Translations under genes and position numbers: made by a program
In this document: positions 1 through 7,585 of the stretch, piece by piece
How the letters are laid out: every line of letters starts with the position of its first letter
Position numbering within the stretch: the first letter of the stretch is position 1
The notes under the pieces: model-generated
The model's input: the letters and a program-made list of their open reading frames with translations, nothing else
What the model was told of the DNA's origin: nothing
The model's database searches: none
Assembly (NCBI GenBank): GCA_900322135.1
Contig: ONYP01000022.1
Span: 1 to 34,552 of the forward strand
Length of the DNA: 34,552 nucleotides
From: an uncultured Prevotellaceae bacterium
GTDB lineage: Bacteria > Bacteroidota > Bacteroidia > Bacteroidales > Muribaculaceae
Direction: 5' to 3'

Positions 1-174
1 GGCATTGTTGAGGATGGTGATTGTCATGTCGAGTTTCTGCTCGGGGGTCTTGGCGCCCAGCAACTCAAGGGCTTCGTCGAAATCGTCGGGGGCGCACACG
101 GGGACCGGCGCGGCATGGCTTGTCAACATCAGGCAGGCAATTGCCGCAATCGTCATCAGTAGTCTTTTCATCAT
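1..174 (-). CDS. Small secreted protein, C-terminus cut by window edge
   Basis: The minus strand reads from an ATG ATG pair at 174/171 to the window edge, giving 58 codons with no stop. The product begins MMKRLLMTIA and continues with a hydrophobic stretch ending near TSHAAP, a typical Sec signal peptide for export to the periplasm or outer surface. The mature part seen is acidic (DDFDEALELLG) and carries no motif I recognise. A full Bacteroidetes promoter lies upstream at 219-250, which supports the start. It has the same orientation and the same MKR-type leader as the next gene upstream, but I cannot show that the two are related. Function unknown. Confidence 0.6.
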   Translation of the reverse strand, partial: MMKRLLMTIAAIACLMLTSHAAPVPVCAPDDFDEALELLGAKTPEQKLDMTITILNNA

Positions 175-218
175 TACAATTCTTGTTATGGGTTATACAA
201 TTTCATTATTAATGGGTG

Positions 219-250
219 CAAATGTAGGTATAATTATTGAAAATTCCAAA
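219..250 (-). promoter_or_regulatory. Bacteroidetes-type promoter for the gene at 1-174
   Basis: On the minus strand, TTTG (250-247) is followed by a 20-base spacer and TACATTTG (226-219). This matches the TTTG / TAnnTTTG consensus of the Bacteroidetes primary sigma factor. The predicted start of transcription is about 40 bases before the ATG. Confidence 0.7.
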
Positions 251-371
251 GCCTATGCCCATTATCAAGGCTAAAGAAAAACAGTCCGGCAAAATCATTC
301 ATGCCAGGGAACAGGAAGCCGGCATGCGCGGCCTCGCCTGGAAGCTGCCCCTACAAAGGGCAAGGCACGGC

Positions 372-872
372 TCATTCCTCAAGGGCGATTGTCAATTCAT
401 CGGGGCTGTAACGGAACTTGACCGGGAGTTGCTCGGGCTCACCTTTAATGATGACAAGAAAGTCGTAGCCCGCCTGAACCATCTGCTCCACAAGCATCTG
501 GGTTTCCCGGGAGCCGAACCCCAAAAAACCGATGATGTAGGCCTCTTTAAACAATTGCAGCATCTCGGGGTCCTCGTCCAAATCTTGGCGCATCTGTCCC
601 AACGACACCGGGTCCTTGACCTCTACCACGACAGCCCGGTCCGCCTTATCCATGCGGAAATTCACGATGTCTTCTTGGCCTTCAAGTTCAATCTCATCCT
701 GAGCCGAAACAACAAGTTCCTCGAGCTGTTCTTCATCGGTCAATTCGACGAACACATCTTCACGAGGCATGCCCACAGAGGGTTCCTCAAGCATGGGCAC
801 AGCAGCACGCATCGGCTGCGCAGGCTGGATGGCGAACAACGCCACAACCAGCATCAGCATGATTCTTTTCAT
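372..872 (-). CDS. Secreted acidic protein of unknown function
   Basis: 166 residues. It starts MKRIMLMLVVALFAI, a signal peptide likely cleaved near residue 20-24, so the protein is exported. The mature chain is rich in Glu and Asp, with a segment near residues 83-150 (VVVEVKDPVSLGQ to DFLVIIKGEP) that looks like alternating strands and helices. There is no lipobox Cys and no catalytic motif that I recognise. Its length and leader resemble small exported hypothetical proteins common in Bacteroidales, but I cannot name the family. It has its own promoter at 925-955, divergent from the chaperone gene at 1150. Nothing strongly terminator-like follows it. Confidence 0.65.
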   Translation of the reverse strand: MKRIMLMLVVALFAIQPAQPMRAAVPMLEEPSVGMPREDVFVELTDEEQLEELVVSAQDEIELEGQEDIVNFRMDKADRAVVVEVKDPVSLGQMRQDLDEDPEMLQLFKEAYIIGFLGFGSRETQMLVEQMVQAGYDFLVIIKGEPEQLPVKFRYSPDELTIALEE

Positions 873-924
873 AATCGCAGTTTTTTTAGTGTTTAAGGTG
901 ATACAATTGTGTTAATGATTGCCG

Positions 925-955
925 CAAATATAAACATAAACTTTAAAAGCGACAA
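925..955 (-). promoter_or_regulatory. Promoter for the gene at 372-872
   Basis: On the minus strand, TTG (955-953), a 20-base spacer and TATATTTG (932-925) fit the Bacteroidetes promoter consensus. It is back to back with the promoter at 1058-1088. Confidence 0.7.
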
Positions 956-1057
956 GTCCAGCGTCCATTAAAACACATTTACTGGTGGGGAGGAAGCTCT
1001 CCAAAAAGTCGGGAAATTGGTGAAAAAGAAGAAAAAATGAGAAAAAAGGACAAGTTT

Positions 1058-1088
1058 TTTGTCAGTATATAAAAAATAACTACCTTTG
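1058..1088 (+). promoter_or_regulatory. Promoter for the SurA/PpiD-like gene
   Basis: TTTG at 1058-1061, a 19-base spacer and TACCTTTG at 1081-1088 match the Bacteroidetes promoter exactly. The untranslated leader would be roughly 55-60 bases before the ATG at 1150. Confidence 0.8.
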
Positions 1089-1149
1089 CGTGTTTATTTG
1101 GCGAAATGCCCTAAAATCGAGAGAAATAAACTAATATAAGTAATTGTAA

Positions 1150-3249
1150 ATGGCAACATTAGAGAAAATCAGGTCGAGAAAAAAGATTCTCGCCATCGTG
1201 ATCGGTGCCGCCTTGCTCGCATTCATTGTTGAGGCCGGTGTCGAAGCCATCGGACGCTCCGGTGGAAAAACCACAGCCGCCAAAGTCGGCAATGAGAAAA
1301 TTGACATCATGCAGTTCCAGCAGCGCTATGAAGAAGCTACTGCCGCGGACCAGCAGAATGGACAGCAACAACAGGTTGACCCTGCCGTGCGTCAGCAGCA
1401 GGTGCTCGACGAGATGATCAACGAGAAGCTCCTGGAGCAGGAGTATGACAAGCTGGGCATCGATGTCAGCGACTGGGAAATCAGCCAGCTCATGCTGGGT
1501 GACACCCCCGCCCCCGGTGTAATGCAGTTCGTTCAGCAGGTTAATGCCCAGTCCCCCGCGGAGTTCTATGACATCATCATGAACCCCAGCAAGTTTGGCT
1601 ACACCGACGGTCAGGTGGCACCGCTGCGCGCCCAGTGGGAAAAGCTCCAGGATGACATTGTCAAGCAATATAAGTTTGCCAAGTTGCAGTCGCTCATGGC
1701 CGGTTGCATGCAGGCCAACGATCTGGACCGCAAAATGATGGACGAGGATGAAGCAATCACCAATGTAATCAATTTCGTCAAGAAAGACTACGCTTCGCTG
1801 CCCGACGAGCAGTTCAAGGTATCGGATGCCGAACTCAAGGCAGAGTGGGAGAAGCTCAAACCGATGTTCAAGATTGACGAGGAGATTCGCGCCATCCACT
1901 TCATCGCCGTGCCCATCAACCCGAACTCAGAGGACATTGCCGCTGCCAACAAGATTGCCGATGCCGCCTACATCGCCCTGCAGAAGGGTGTTGGTGTCGA
2001 CTCGGTTCGCCTGTTGGGTACCGTACAGATTGACACTGCCAAGACCCTGGCTAAGGAAATGCCCGCCTCGGTTCGCGACTTGTTCACCAATGCCCCCGTC
2101 GGCACTACCCACCGCGACAGCGTCATGAACAACCACCACGCTATGTACAAGCTCATCAACAAGGAAACGAGCCTTGACTCGGTAGACCTGGGCTTTGTAG
2201 TCGTACAAGGTGACGCCAAGATGCAGAAGGAAGTCATGGACCAGCTGAACGCCGGCAAGACGCTTGACGACCTCAAGAAGTCTTATCCGCAGAAGGTTGA
2301 CGGCCAGCTGAGCAAATGGGAGCGCATCTACCTCATCGCCGACACCATGAAGAACAAGATTGCCAATGCCGAAATTGGCAAATACTTCGTGATGAACAGC
2401 AGCGAAGAGGGTGCCCAGCTCATGAAGGTCAACGAGAGGAAGCCCGCCAAGTTGTTCTACACGGTAGCTACCGTATCCTATGACGCCTATGCAAGCAACA
2501 AGACCATCGACGCCATCAACGAGAAGTTCCAGAACTTCCTGAGCAAGAACAAGACCGCCAAGGACTTTGAGGCCAATGCTGCCAAGGAAGGCTACAATGT
2601 GATGGAAACACTGATTAGCGCCAACTCACCCCAGTTGCCCATGGGCCAGTTTGGTCAGGGCATCAAGGATAGCCGCAAGGCCATCAAGTGGGCGTTTGAA
2701 AACGAGAAGGGTGCAGTGTCGCCCATTTACAACGACAACAACGACATGATGGTTGCTGTCGCCATCGACGACATCTATGGCGTTGACAAGAACGGTGAGG
2801 GTTATCTGCCCTACAACTTCGCACAAGGCAAGGAGATGCTCACCCAGCGCGTGCGCAACAGCAAGAAGGGCGACGCCCTGATGGCTCAGTACAAGGGCAA
2901 GGCCAATGACCTGAACGGCTATGCCGCCCTGATGGGTGCACAGGTCGACACCGTCCGCATCGTGTTTGCCGGCAATGGTGACGCCAAGCTGGGCAACGAG
3001 CCTGGTCTGATTGGCCGCATGGCTGCTGCCAAGCAAGGCACACTCCAGGGTCCCTGGAAGGGTGAGAACGCCGTATTTGTTTACCAGGTTGTAAAGCAGG
3101 AGAAGGCAGAGCGCAAGTCCTCGGTTGAGGAGCTCAACAACCGTTATGCCCAGACCCGTGGCGCAGGCATCTACGCCAACCCGTCGACCATCAACAACAT
3201 CCTGCGCAAGGCCACCAAGGTGACCAAACGACTGATAGACTTCTATTGA
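1150..3249 (+). CDS. Membrane-anchored peptidyl-prolyl isomerase/chaperone, SurA-PpiD type
   Basis: 699 residues. Residues 1-12 are short and basic (MATLEKIRSRKK), then one membrane helix runs from about 13 to 34 (ILAIVIGAALLAFIV), so the bulk faces the periplasm as in PpiD. Residues about 40-200 match a SurA-type chaperone domain (KVGNEKIDIMQFQQRYEEA, LDEMINEKLLEQEYDKLGI). Two weaker parvulin-like regions follow at about 240-340 and 345-450. Proteins of this layout and of about 700 residues are common in Bacteroidales and help fold outer-membrane and exported proteins. Isomerase activity itself cannot be judged from the sequence. It is a single-gene transcript: a promoter at 1058-1088 and a strong terminator at 3275-3309. 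Confidence 0.85.
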   Translation: MATLEKIRSRKKILAIVIGAALLAFIVEAGVEAIGRSGGKTTAAKVGNEKIDIMQFQQRYEEATAADQQNGQQQQVDPAVRQQQVLDEMINEKLLEQEYDKLGIDVSDWEISQLMLGDTPAPGVMQFVQQVNAQSPAEFYDIIMNPSKFGYTDGQVAPLRAQWEKLQDDIVKQYKFAKLQSLMAGCMQANDLDRKMMDEDEAITNVINFVKKDYASLPDEQFKVSDAELKAEWEKLKPMFKIDEEIRAIHFIAVPINPNSEDIAAANKIADAAYIALQKGVGVDSVRLLGTVQIDTAKTLAKEMPASVRDLFTNAPVGTTHRDSVMNNHHAMYKLINKETSLDSVDLGFVVVQGDAKMQKEVMDQLNAGKTLDDLKKSYPQKVDGQLSKWERIYLIADTMKNKIANAEIGKYFVMNSSEEGAQLMKVNERKPAKLFYTVATVSYDAYASNKTIDAINEKFQNFLSKNKTAKDFEANAAKEGYNVMETLISANSPQLPMGQFGQGIKDSRKAIKWAFENEKGAVSPIYNDNNDMMVAVAIDDIYGVDKNGEGYLPYNFAQGKEMLTQRVRNSKKGDALMAQYKGKANDLNGYAALMGAQVDTVRIVFAGNGDAKLGNEPGLIGRMAAAKQGTLQGPWKGENAVFVYQVVKQEKAERKSSVEELNNRYAQTRGAGIYANPSTINNILRKATKVTKRLIDFY

Positions 3250-3274
3250 TTTCATTATTGAATCCAATATCTGC

Positions 3275-3309
3275 AAGTCCCGCCGCTCATGCCGGCGGGA
3301 CTTGTTTTT
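3275..3309 (+). terminator. Rho-independent terminator after the chaperone gene
   Basis: An 11-base-pair perfect GC-rich stem (left arm 3275-3285, right arm 3293-3303) with a 7-base loop is followed by GTTTTT. Confidence 0.85.
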
Positions 3310-3375
3310 GCACCTAATCGAGGATGCAAAATGCATTTTTAGGCTATTTGTGATACCTTATTTAAAAAAAAGCGT

Positions 3376-3383
3376 TAATTTTG
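3376..3383 (+). promoter_or_regulatory. Candidate -7 box for sufE
   Basis: TAATTTTG fits TAnnTTTG and lies 34 bases before the sufE ATG. No TTG is seen at the normal distance upstream, so this is only a partial match. Confidence 0.4.
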
Positions 3384-3416
3384 TAGGTTAAACCATAACA
3401 TCACCTTTTTTTGGAC

Positions 3417-3851
3417 ATGTCAACAGTCAACGAACGACAAGACGAAATCATTGAGGAATTTGAGGGTCTGGACGACTGGATGGACCGCTACAGTGTCATC
3501 ATCGACATGGGCAACGCCATGCCCGCCCTCGACGAGCAATACAAGACCGCCGACAACCTGATTGACGACTGCCAGAGCCGCGTGTGGCTGCAGGCCGACT
3601 GCATCGACGGCCACATGCACCTGCAGGCCGACAGTGACGCCATCATCGTCAAGGGCATCATCTCGATGCTCGTGCGCGTGCTCGACGGCGCCACACCCCA
3701 GGAGGTGCTCGACGCCGACCTGTACTTCATCGAGCGCATCGGGCTGCGCGAGCACCTGTCGCCCACACGCAGCAACGGCCTGCTGGCCATGGTCAAGCAA
3801 ATCCGCGCCTATGCCATCGCCTATCAGGCCCGCGAGCATTCCGGCTGCTGA
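3417..3851 (+). CDS. sufE: SufE family cysteine desulfuration protein
   Basis: 144 residues from the ATG at 3417 (an in-frame TTG two codons earlier is less likely). The protein matches SufE: an N-terminal helix (QDEIIEEFEGLDDWMDRYSVIIDMG), then the active-site segment DDCQSRVWLQ, in which the conserved Cys accepts persulfide sulfur from the SufS desulfurase for Fe-S cluster assembly. It is cytosolic, and length and motif are standard. No sufBCDS genes are nearby, so it must work with a cluster elsewhere. The transporter gene starts 51 bases downstream without a clear promoter, so the two may be co-transcribed. Confidence 0.92.
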   Translation: MSTVNERQDEIIEEFEGLDDWMDRYSVIIDMGNAMPALDEQYKTADNLIDDCQSRVWLQADCIDGHMHLQADSDAIIVKGIISMLVRVLDGATPQEVLDADLYFIERIGLREHLSPTRSNGLLAMVKQIRAYAIAYQAREHSGC

Positions 3852-3902
3852 ACCAACGACAACAAAACATTATTAATATATTAACCTAAACGATTAAAAG
3901 TT

Positions 3903-5561
3903 ATGTTTAAAGATCAACCAAAAGGCTTGTATGTCTTGGCACTGGCCAACACTGGCGAGCGCTTCGGCTATTACACGATGATTGCCATCTTGCTCTTGTT
4001 CTTGCAAGCGCAATTCGGCTTCAGCACATCAACAGCCGGTTTCATTTACTCATCATTCCTGGCACTGGTGTATTTCATGCCCATGCTGGGCGGTATTGTC
4101 GCCGACAAATGGAACTTCAAGAAAACAGTAACCCTGGGAATCATCGTCATGTTCCTGGGCTATCTGGTTATGGCCATCTCCGGTCTTACCAGTGGTTCGC
4201 TGGCAATGCTGTATTCGGCATTGTTCCTGATTGCTTGCGGTACCGGACTGTTTAAGGGAAACCTCCAGGTGATGGTAGGTGACCTGTACAACGACCCGAA
4301 GTATGCCCACAAGCGTGATGTCGCTTTCTCTCTGTTCTACATGGCCATCAACATTGGCGCCATGTTTGCTCCCTCGGTATCTGAGGCCCTGTGCAACATG
4401 TCGCTTCACAGCGTGGGCATGGAGTATCAGTCTGGTCTGCCCGGACTGTGCAACAAGTTCCTTGCCGACCCGCAGCACATGGAGGCCAAGAGCTTTGTCG
4501 CTCTGATGAGCCAAACGGGTCTAACCGACTTTGAGTCCTTGAAGGCTTATTGCCAGACCTATGTAAACGCCATTACCAAGGGTTATGCTTATGCTTTTGC
4601 AGTAGCTTGCGCCTCGATGGTTCTGTCCTACCTCATCTATAAGATTGGTGCAGCTACCTACAAGCATGTAGGCAATAACATCAAGGACAAGAGCAGCGAG
4701 AACAATGCCAATGTTCCCGAGCTGAGCAAGGAGGAGACCAAGTCCCGTATCATCGCTCTGCTGCTCGTGTTTGCCGTGGTCATCTTCTTCTGGATGGTAT
4801 TCCACCAGAACGGTGCAACCCTAACCAAGTTTGCCGAGATCTACACCTCGCAAGAGGCTTGGGGCTTCACGCGCATCGGCTTCAATGTATGGGCACTTGC
4901 CACTATGGCCATCGGTGTGTATGCCGCCTTCTCGTTCTTCCAGAGCGAAAGCAAGAAGACCAAAACCATCTCAGGATTGGTACTGCTCGCAACCATTGTG
5001 GGAGTTGCCCTGTTCCTGTTCTACACTCCTAATCCTGTCAAGGGCATTCAGCCGCAGATTTATCAGCAGTTCAACCCCTTCTATGTCGTGGCCTTGACCC
5101 CGTTCTCGGTAGCTCTATTCGGCTGGCTTGCCAAGAAGGATAAAGAACCCAGCGCACCTCGCAAGATCGGTTACGGAATGATTGTTGCCGGCATCGCCTA
5201 CATAGTGATGATTATCGCCTCGTTGGGCTTCGGCCTGCCTCCCAAAGAGGGTGCCAGCGACTTGCTTGTATCGCCCAACTGGCTGATTTCTACCTATCTG
5301 GTACTGACCTTTGCCGAGTTGTTGCTCTCGCCGATGGGCATCTCGTTCGTCAGCAAGGTGGCTCCTCCCAAGTACAAGGGTTTGATGATGGGCTGCTGGT
5401 TTGGTGCAACCGCCATCGGTAACTACCTGGTATCGATTCCCACTGCCCTGTGGGACAAGATTTCCACCCCGACTCTGTGGGGCATCCTGATGGTCATCTG
5501 CCTCGTTGCAGCAGGATTTATCTTTGCCATCATGAAGCGTCTTGAGAAAGTAGCCAAGTAA
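3903..5561 (+). CDS. POT/PTR family proton-coupled oligopeptide transporter
   Basis: 552 residues with about 12-14 hydrophobic helices, an inner-membrane major facilitator. The N-terminal ANTGERFGYYTM matches the ExxERFxYY proton-coupling motif of peptide transporters, and the FKGNLQVMVGDLY and YMAINIGAMFAP segments match the PTR2 signature. It should import di- and tripeptides with protons. One oddity is that the first Glu of ExxER is Asn16 here, while Glu19 and Arg20 are kept. Pairs of long loops lie near residues 160-210 and 255-275. The lipoprotein gene starts 25 bases after its stop, so the two probably form one transcript. The exact substrate is not determined by sequence. Confidence 0.9.
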   Translation: MFKDQPKGLYVLALANTGERFGYYTMIAILLLFLQAQFGFSTSTAGFIYSSFLALVYFMPMLGGIVADKWNFKKTVTLGIIVMFLGYLVMAISGLTSGSLAMLYSALFLIACGTGLFKGNLQVMVGDLYNDPKYAHKRDVAFSLFYMAINIGAMFAPSVSEALCNMSLHSVGMEYQSGLPGLCNKFLADPQHMEAKSFVALMSQTGLTDFESLKAYCQTYVNAITKGYAYAFAVACASMVLSYLIYKIGAATYKHVGNNIKDKSSENNANVPELSKEETKSRIIALLLVFAVVIFFWMVFHQNGATLTKFAEIYTSQEAWGFTRIGFNVWALATMAIGVYAAFSFFQSESKKTKTISGLVLLATIVGVALFLFYTPNPVKGIQPQIYQQFNPFYVVALTPFSVALFGWLAKKDKEPSAPRKIGYGMIVAGIAYIVMIIASLGFGLPPKEGASDLLVSPNWLISTYLVLTFAELLLSPMGISFVSKVAPPKYKGLMMGCWFGATAIGNYLVSIPTALWDKISTPTLWGILMVICLVAAGFIFAIMKRLEKVAK

Positions 5562-5586
5562 TCATCAATCATTAAAATACAGAGAT

Positions 5587-5994
5587 ATGAAGAAATATAT
5601 ATTATTCGTCATTGCGCTGGTGTCGGTAGTCATGATGTCATGTTCTAGCGAAGAGGCCAAAATTGATGCAAAGAAAGATGCAGCCGACTTGTCAAAGAGC
5701 ATTGTGGAACTCATCAAGAACGCTCAAGTCAGTGACACGACTGCCTTGAACACTCTGGCTCTGAAAGTGGACTCTATAGAGAACACATTCTTCCAGTTCT
5801 ACGGAGAATACAAGAAGGACGAGAACGGTGCCAGCTTACTCGATTCGCTCAAGTATTACTACAGCGAGTCCGGCAAAGCCGTAGTCGACTCGGTCATCAA
5901 TGCCAAGCGTGACTCGCTGATGGGCGGTGCTCCCGCACCTGCACCCGCACCCCAAGAGGCCCCCGCACCTGCTGAACCTGCCCAAAAGCAATAA
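5587..5994 (+). CDS. Small lipoprotein with Ala-Pro-rich C-terminus
   Basis: 135 residues. A signal peptide MKKYILFVIALVSVVMMSC ends in a lipobox-like VMMSC, so Cys19 is the likely lipidated residue and the protein should sit in the outer or inner membrane facing the periplasm. The body (about 22-110) is predicted to be helical and charged. The last 20 or so residues are an Ala-Pro repeat tail (APAPAPAP, EAPAPAEPAQ), suggesting an extended spacer that could cross or bind the cell wall. The family is not recognised. It follows the peptide transporter by 25 bases and is closed by a hairpin at 6025-6062, so it is probably the last gene of that unit. Confidence 0.75.
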   Translation: MKKYILFVIALVSVVMMSCSSEEAKIDAKKDAADLSKSIVELIKNAQVSDTTALNTLALKVDSIENTFFQFYGEYKKDENGASLLDSLKYYYSESGKAVVDSVINAKRDSLMGGAPAPAPAPQEAPAPAEPAQKQ

Positions 5995-6024
5995 TATCAG
6001 TAGAAACTGATTCCCCCCCTATAG

Positions 6025-6062
6025 AATCGAGGGCGCGCCGTTGAAGCGGCACGCCCTCGATT
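6025..6062 (+). terminator. Hairpin terminator after the lipoprotein gene
   Basis: An 11-base-pair perfect stem (6025-6035 with 6052-6062), plus a small inner stem, sits 30 bases after the stop. It lacks a long T-run, so it may be a weak terminator or a stabilising 3' end. The rest of the gap to 6289 shows only A-rich imperfect repeats near 6239-6285. Confidence 0.6.
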
Positions 6063-6289
6063 GCTTATTATAGCATTATCATGGTCATCTAGTGCCATAG
6101 GGAATAATTCAGCAGATAACACTGCCGGCTAATGTTGACCAGGCTGATTTCAGGAATTGTTTTAACCATTAGTTAAATCCGTTAAAATCTGCATTAATGA
6201 ACAAGGAGTCAGACCAACTGCAATATCATTTCCCAAAATAAAACCGACAAAAACTGAAAACTTAAAACCGATAACTGAAAACTTTGTCG

Positions 6290-6297
6290 TAACTTTG
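6290..6297 (+). promoter_or_regulatory. -7 box for hpt
   Basis: TAACTTTG lies 14 bases before the first ATG of hpt and fits TAnnTTTG. No clear TTG is seen 19-20 bases upstream. Confidence 0.5.
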
Positions 6298-6311
6298 CAG
6301 CTTAATACTAT

Positions 6312-6866
6312 ATGCTCATGGAAGAAGTAACTTACCAGGGTCTGTCGTTTGAGCCCTATATCAGACGAGAAGAGATTGCCAAGCAGGTACACCGCCTCGC
6401 CGAGGAAATCAATCGTGACTATGCCAATGAAAAGCCCTTGTTCCTGTGTGTGCTTAACGGCTCCTTTATCTTTGCGGCCGACTTGTTCCGCGCCTGCAAT
6501 CTGCATGACGCCGAGATCACATTTATCCGCTTCAAGTCCTACGAGGGCATGTCCTCGACGGGCGAGGTGAGGGAAATCATGGGCCTGTCGGAAGGCATCG
6601 AGGGCCGCGATGTGCTCATCGTGGAGGATATCATCGACAGCGGCGTCACTGCCGCCCAGCTGCGCAAGGAGCTGGCCAAGCACAACCCCAAGTCTGTCAA
6701 GATGGTGTCGCTGCTGTTCAAACCCGAAGCGTTGTCGGTGGGCAAGGCACCTGAATATGTCGGCTTTGAAATCCCCAACAAGTTCATTCTGGGCTATGGC
6801 CTTGACCTTGACGGCCTGGCACGCAACCTGGCTGACATTTATGTGCTGAAAGAGGTTAAAGGTTAA
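6312..6866 (+). CDS. hpt: Hypoxanthine phosphoribosyltransferase
   Basis: 184 residues from ATG 6312; ATG 6318 (MEEVTY) is an equally good start. The phosphoribosyltransferase signature VLIVEDIIDSGVT is at residues 101-113, where the paired acids bind the ribose of PRPP. LCVLNGSFIFAADL is the P-P loop region. The family converts hypoxanthine (and usually guanine) plus PRPP to IMP or GMP in the cytosol for purine salvage. The stop codon lies inside a four-copy GGTTAAA tandem repeat (6854-6881), so the C-terminal residues VKG are encoded by repeat DNA. adk follows 70 bases on, giving a small nucleotide-metabolism unit. Confidence 0.93.
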   Translation: MLMEEVTYQGLSFEPYIRREEIAKQVHRLAEEINRDYANEKPLFLCVLNGSFIFAADLFRACNLHDAEITFIRFKSYEGMSSTGEVREIMGLSEGIEGRDVLIVEDIIDSGVTAAQLRKELAKHNPKSVKMVSLLFKPEALSVGKAPEYVGFEIPNKFILGYGLDLDGLARNLADIYVLKEVKG

Positions 6867-6881
6867 AGGTTAAAGGTTAAA
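6854..6881 (+). repeat. GGTTAAA tandem repeat, four copies
   Basis: Four perfect 7-base copies at 6854, 6861, 6868 and 6875 span the hpt stop codon. A related, less perfect array lies in minus orientation at 32561-32587 just after the nitroreductase gene. Confidence 0.9.
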
Positions 6882-6936
6882 GGACCTTTTGACTAGAGAA
6901 TAGAGAAAACTTAACTTAATAATTCACAAGATAACT

Positions 6937-7512
6937 ATGTTGAACATTGTCATTTTTGGTGCGCCCGGTTCGGGCAAAGGCACCCAGAGCGATAAAATTA
7001 TAGAGCACTATAAGTTGTTCCACATCTCCACGGGCGATGTGCTGCGCGACAACATCCGCCGCGGCACCGACCTGGGCAAGACTGCCAAGGGCTACATCGA
7101 CCAGGGCCAACTCGTGCCCGATGAACTTATCATCGACATCCTGGCACAAGTGCTTGACGAGAACAAGGAGAATGCCCGCGAGGGCGTCATCTTTGACGGC
7201 TTCCCCCGCACGATACCGCAGGCCGAGGCGCTGGAGCGTCTGCTCGCCGACCGAGGCATGCAGGTCGACGCCGTCGTTGGCCTCGAGGTCCCCGAGGAGG
7301 AACTCATCAAGCGCATCCTGCTGCGCGGCAAGATGAGCGGACGAGCCGACGACAACGAGGAGACGGCACGCAAGCGCCTGGAGGTTTACCACAACCAGAC
7401 CTCTCCGCTCAAGGCCTACTATGAGGAGCAGGGCAAGTACCGCTCAATCAACGGCCTGGGCACTATCGACGGCATCTTTGAGCTGATCAAGGAGCAACTC
7501 GACAACCGCTAA
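6937..7512 (+). CDS. adk: Adenylate kinase, short-LID form
   Basis: 191 residues. The P-loop GAPGSGKGT is at residues 8-16, the NMP-binding part HISTGDVLRDNIRRGTDLG follows, and FDGFPRT near residue 86-92 is the standard adenylate kinase signature. It catalyses ATP + AMP to 2 ADP in the cytosol. The LID region (RGKMSGRADDNEETARKR) is the short type without the zinc-binding Cys set, which fits the 191-residue length. It follows hpt by 70 bases with no recognised promoter between, so co-transcription is likely. A U-rich hairpin follows at 7530-7569. Confidence 0.95.
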   Translation: MLNIVIFGAPGSGKGTQSDKIIEHYKLFHISTGDVLRDNIRRGTDLGKTAKGYIDQGQLVPDELIIDILAQVLDENKENAREGVIFDGFPRTIPQAEALERLLADRGMQVDAVVGLEVPEEELIKRILLRGKMSGRADDNEETARKRLEVYHNQTSPLKAYYEEQGKYRSINGLGTIDGIFELIKEQLDNR

Positions 7513-7529
7513 CCACTGCACTGTGGTGC

Positions 7530-7569
7530 GTGACAAAAAAATGAACTGCCCCCTCTTATTTTTTGTCAC
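7530..7569. terminator. Symmetric hairpin between adk and the YihY-like gene
   Basis: An 11-base perfect inverted repeat, GTGACAAAAAA (7530-7540) with TTTTTTGTCAC (7559-7569), has an 18-base loop. The A/T-rich arms could terminate either strand, though the plus-strand gene at 7586 begins only 16 bases later, so it may instead attenuate or form part of that leader. Confidence 0.6.
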
Positions 7570-7585
7570 AGCCTAAGAACTAGTC

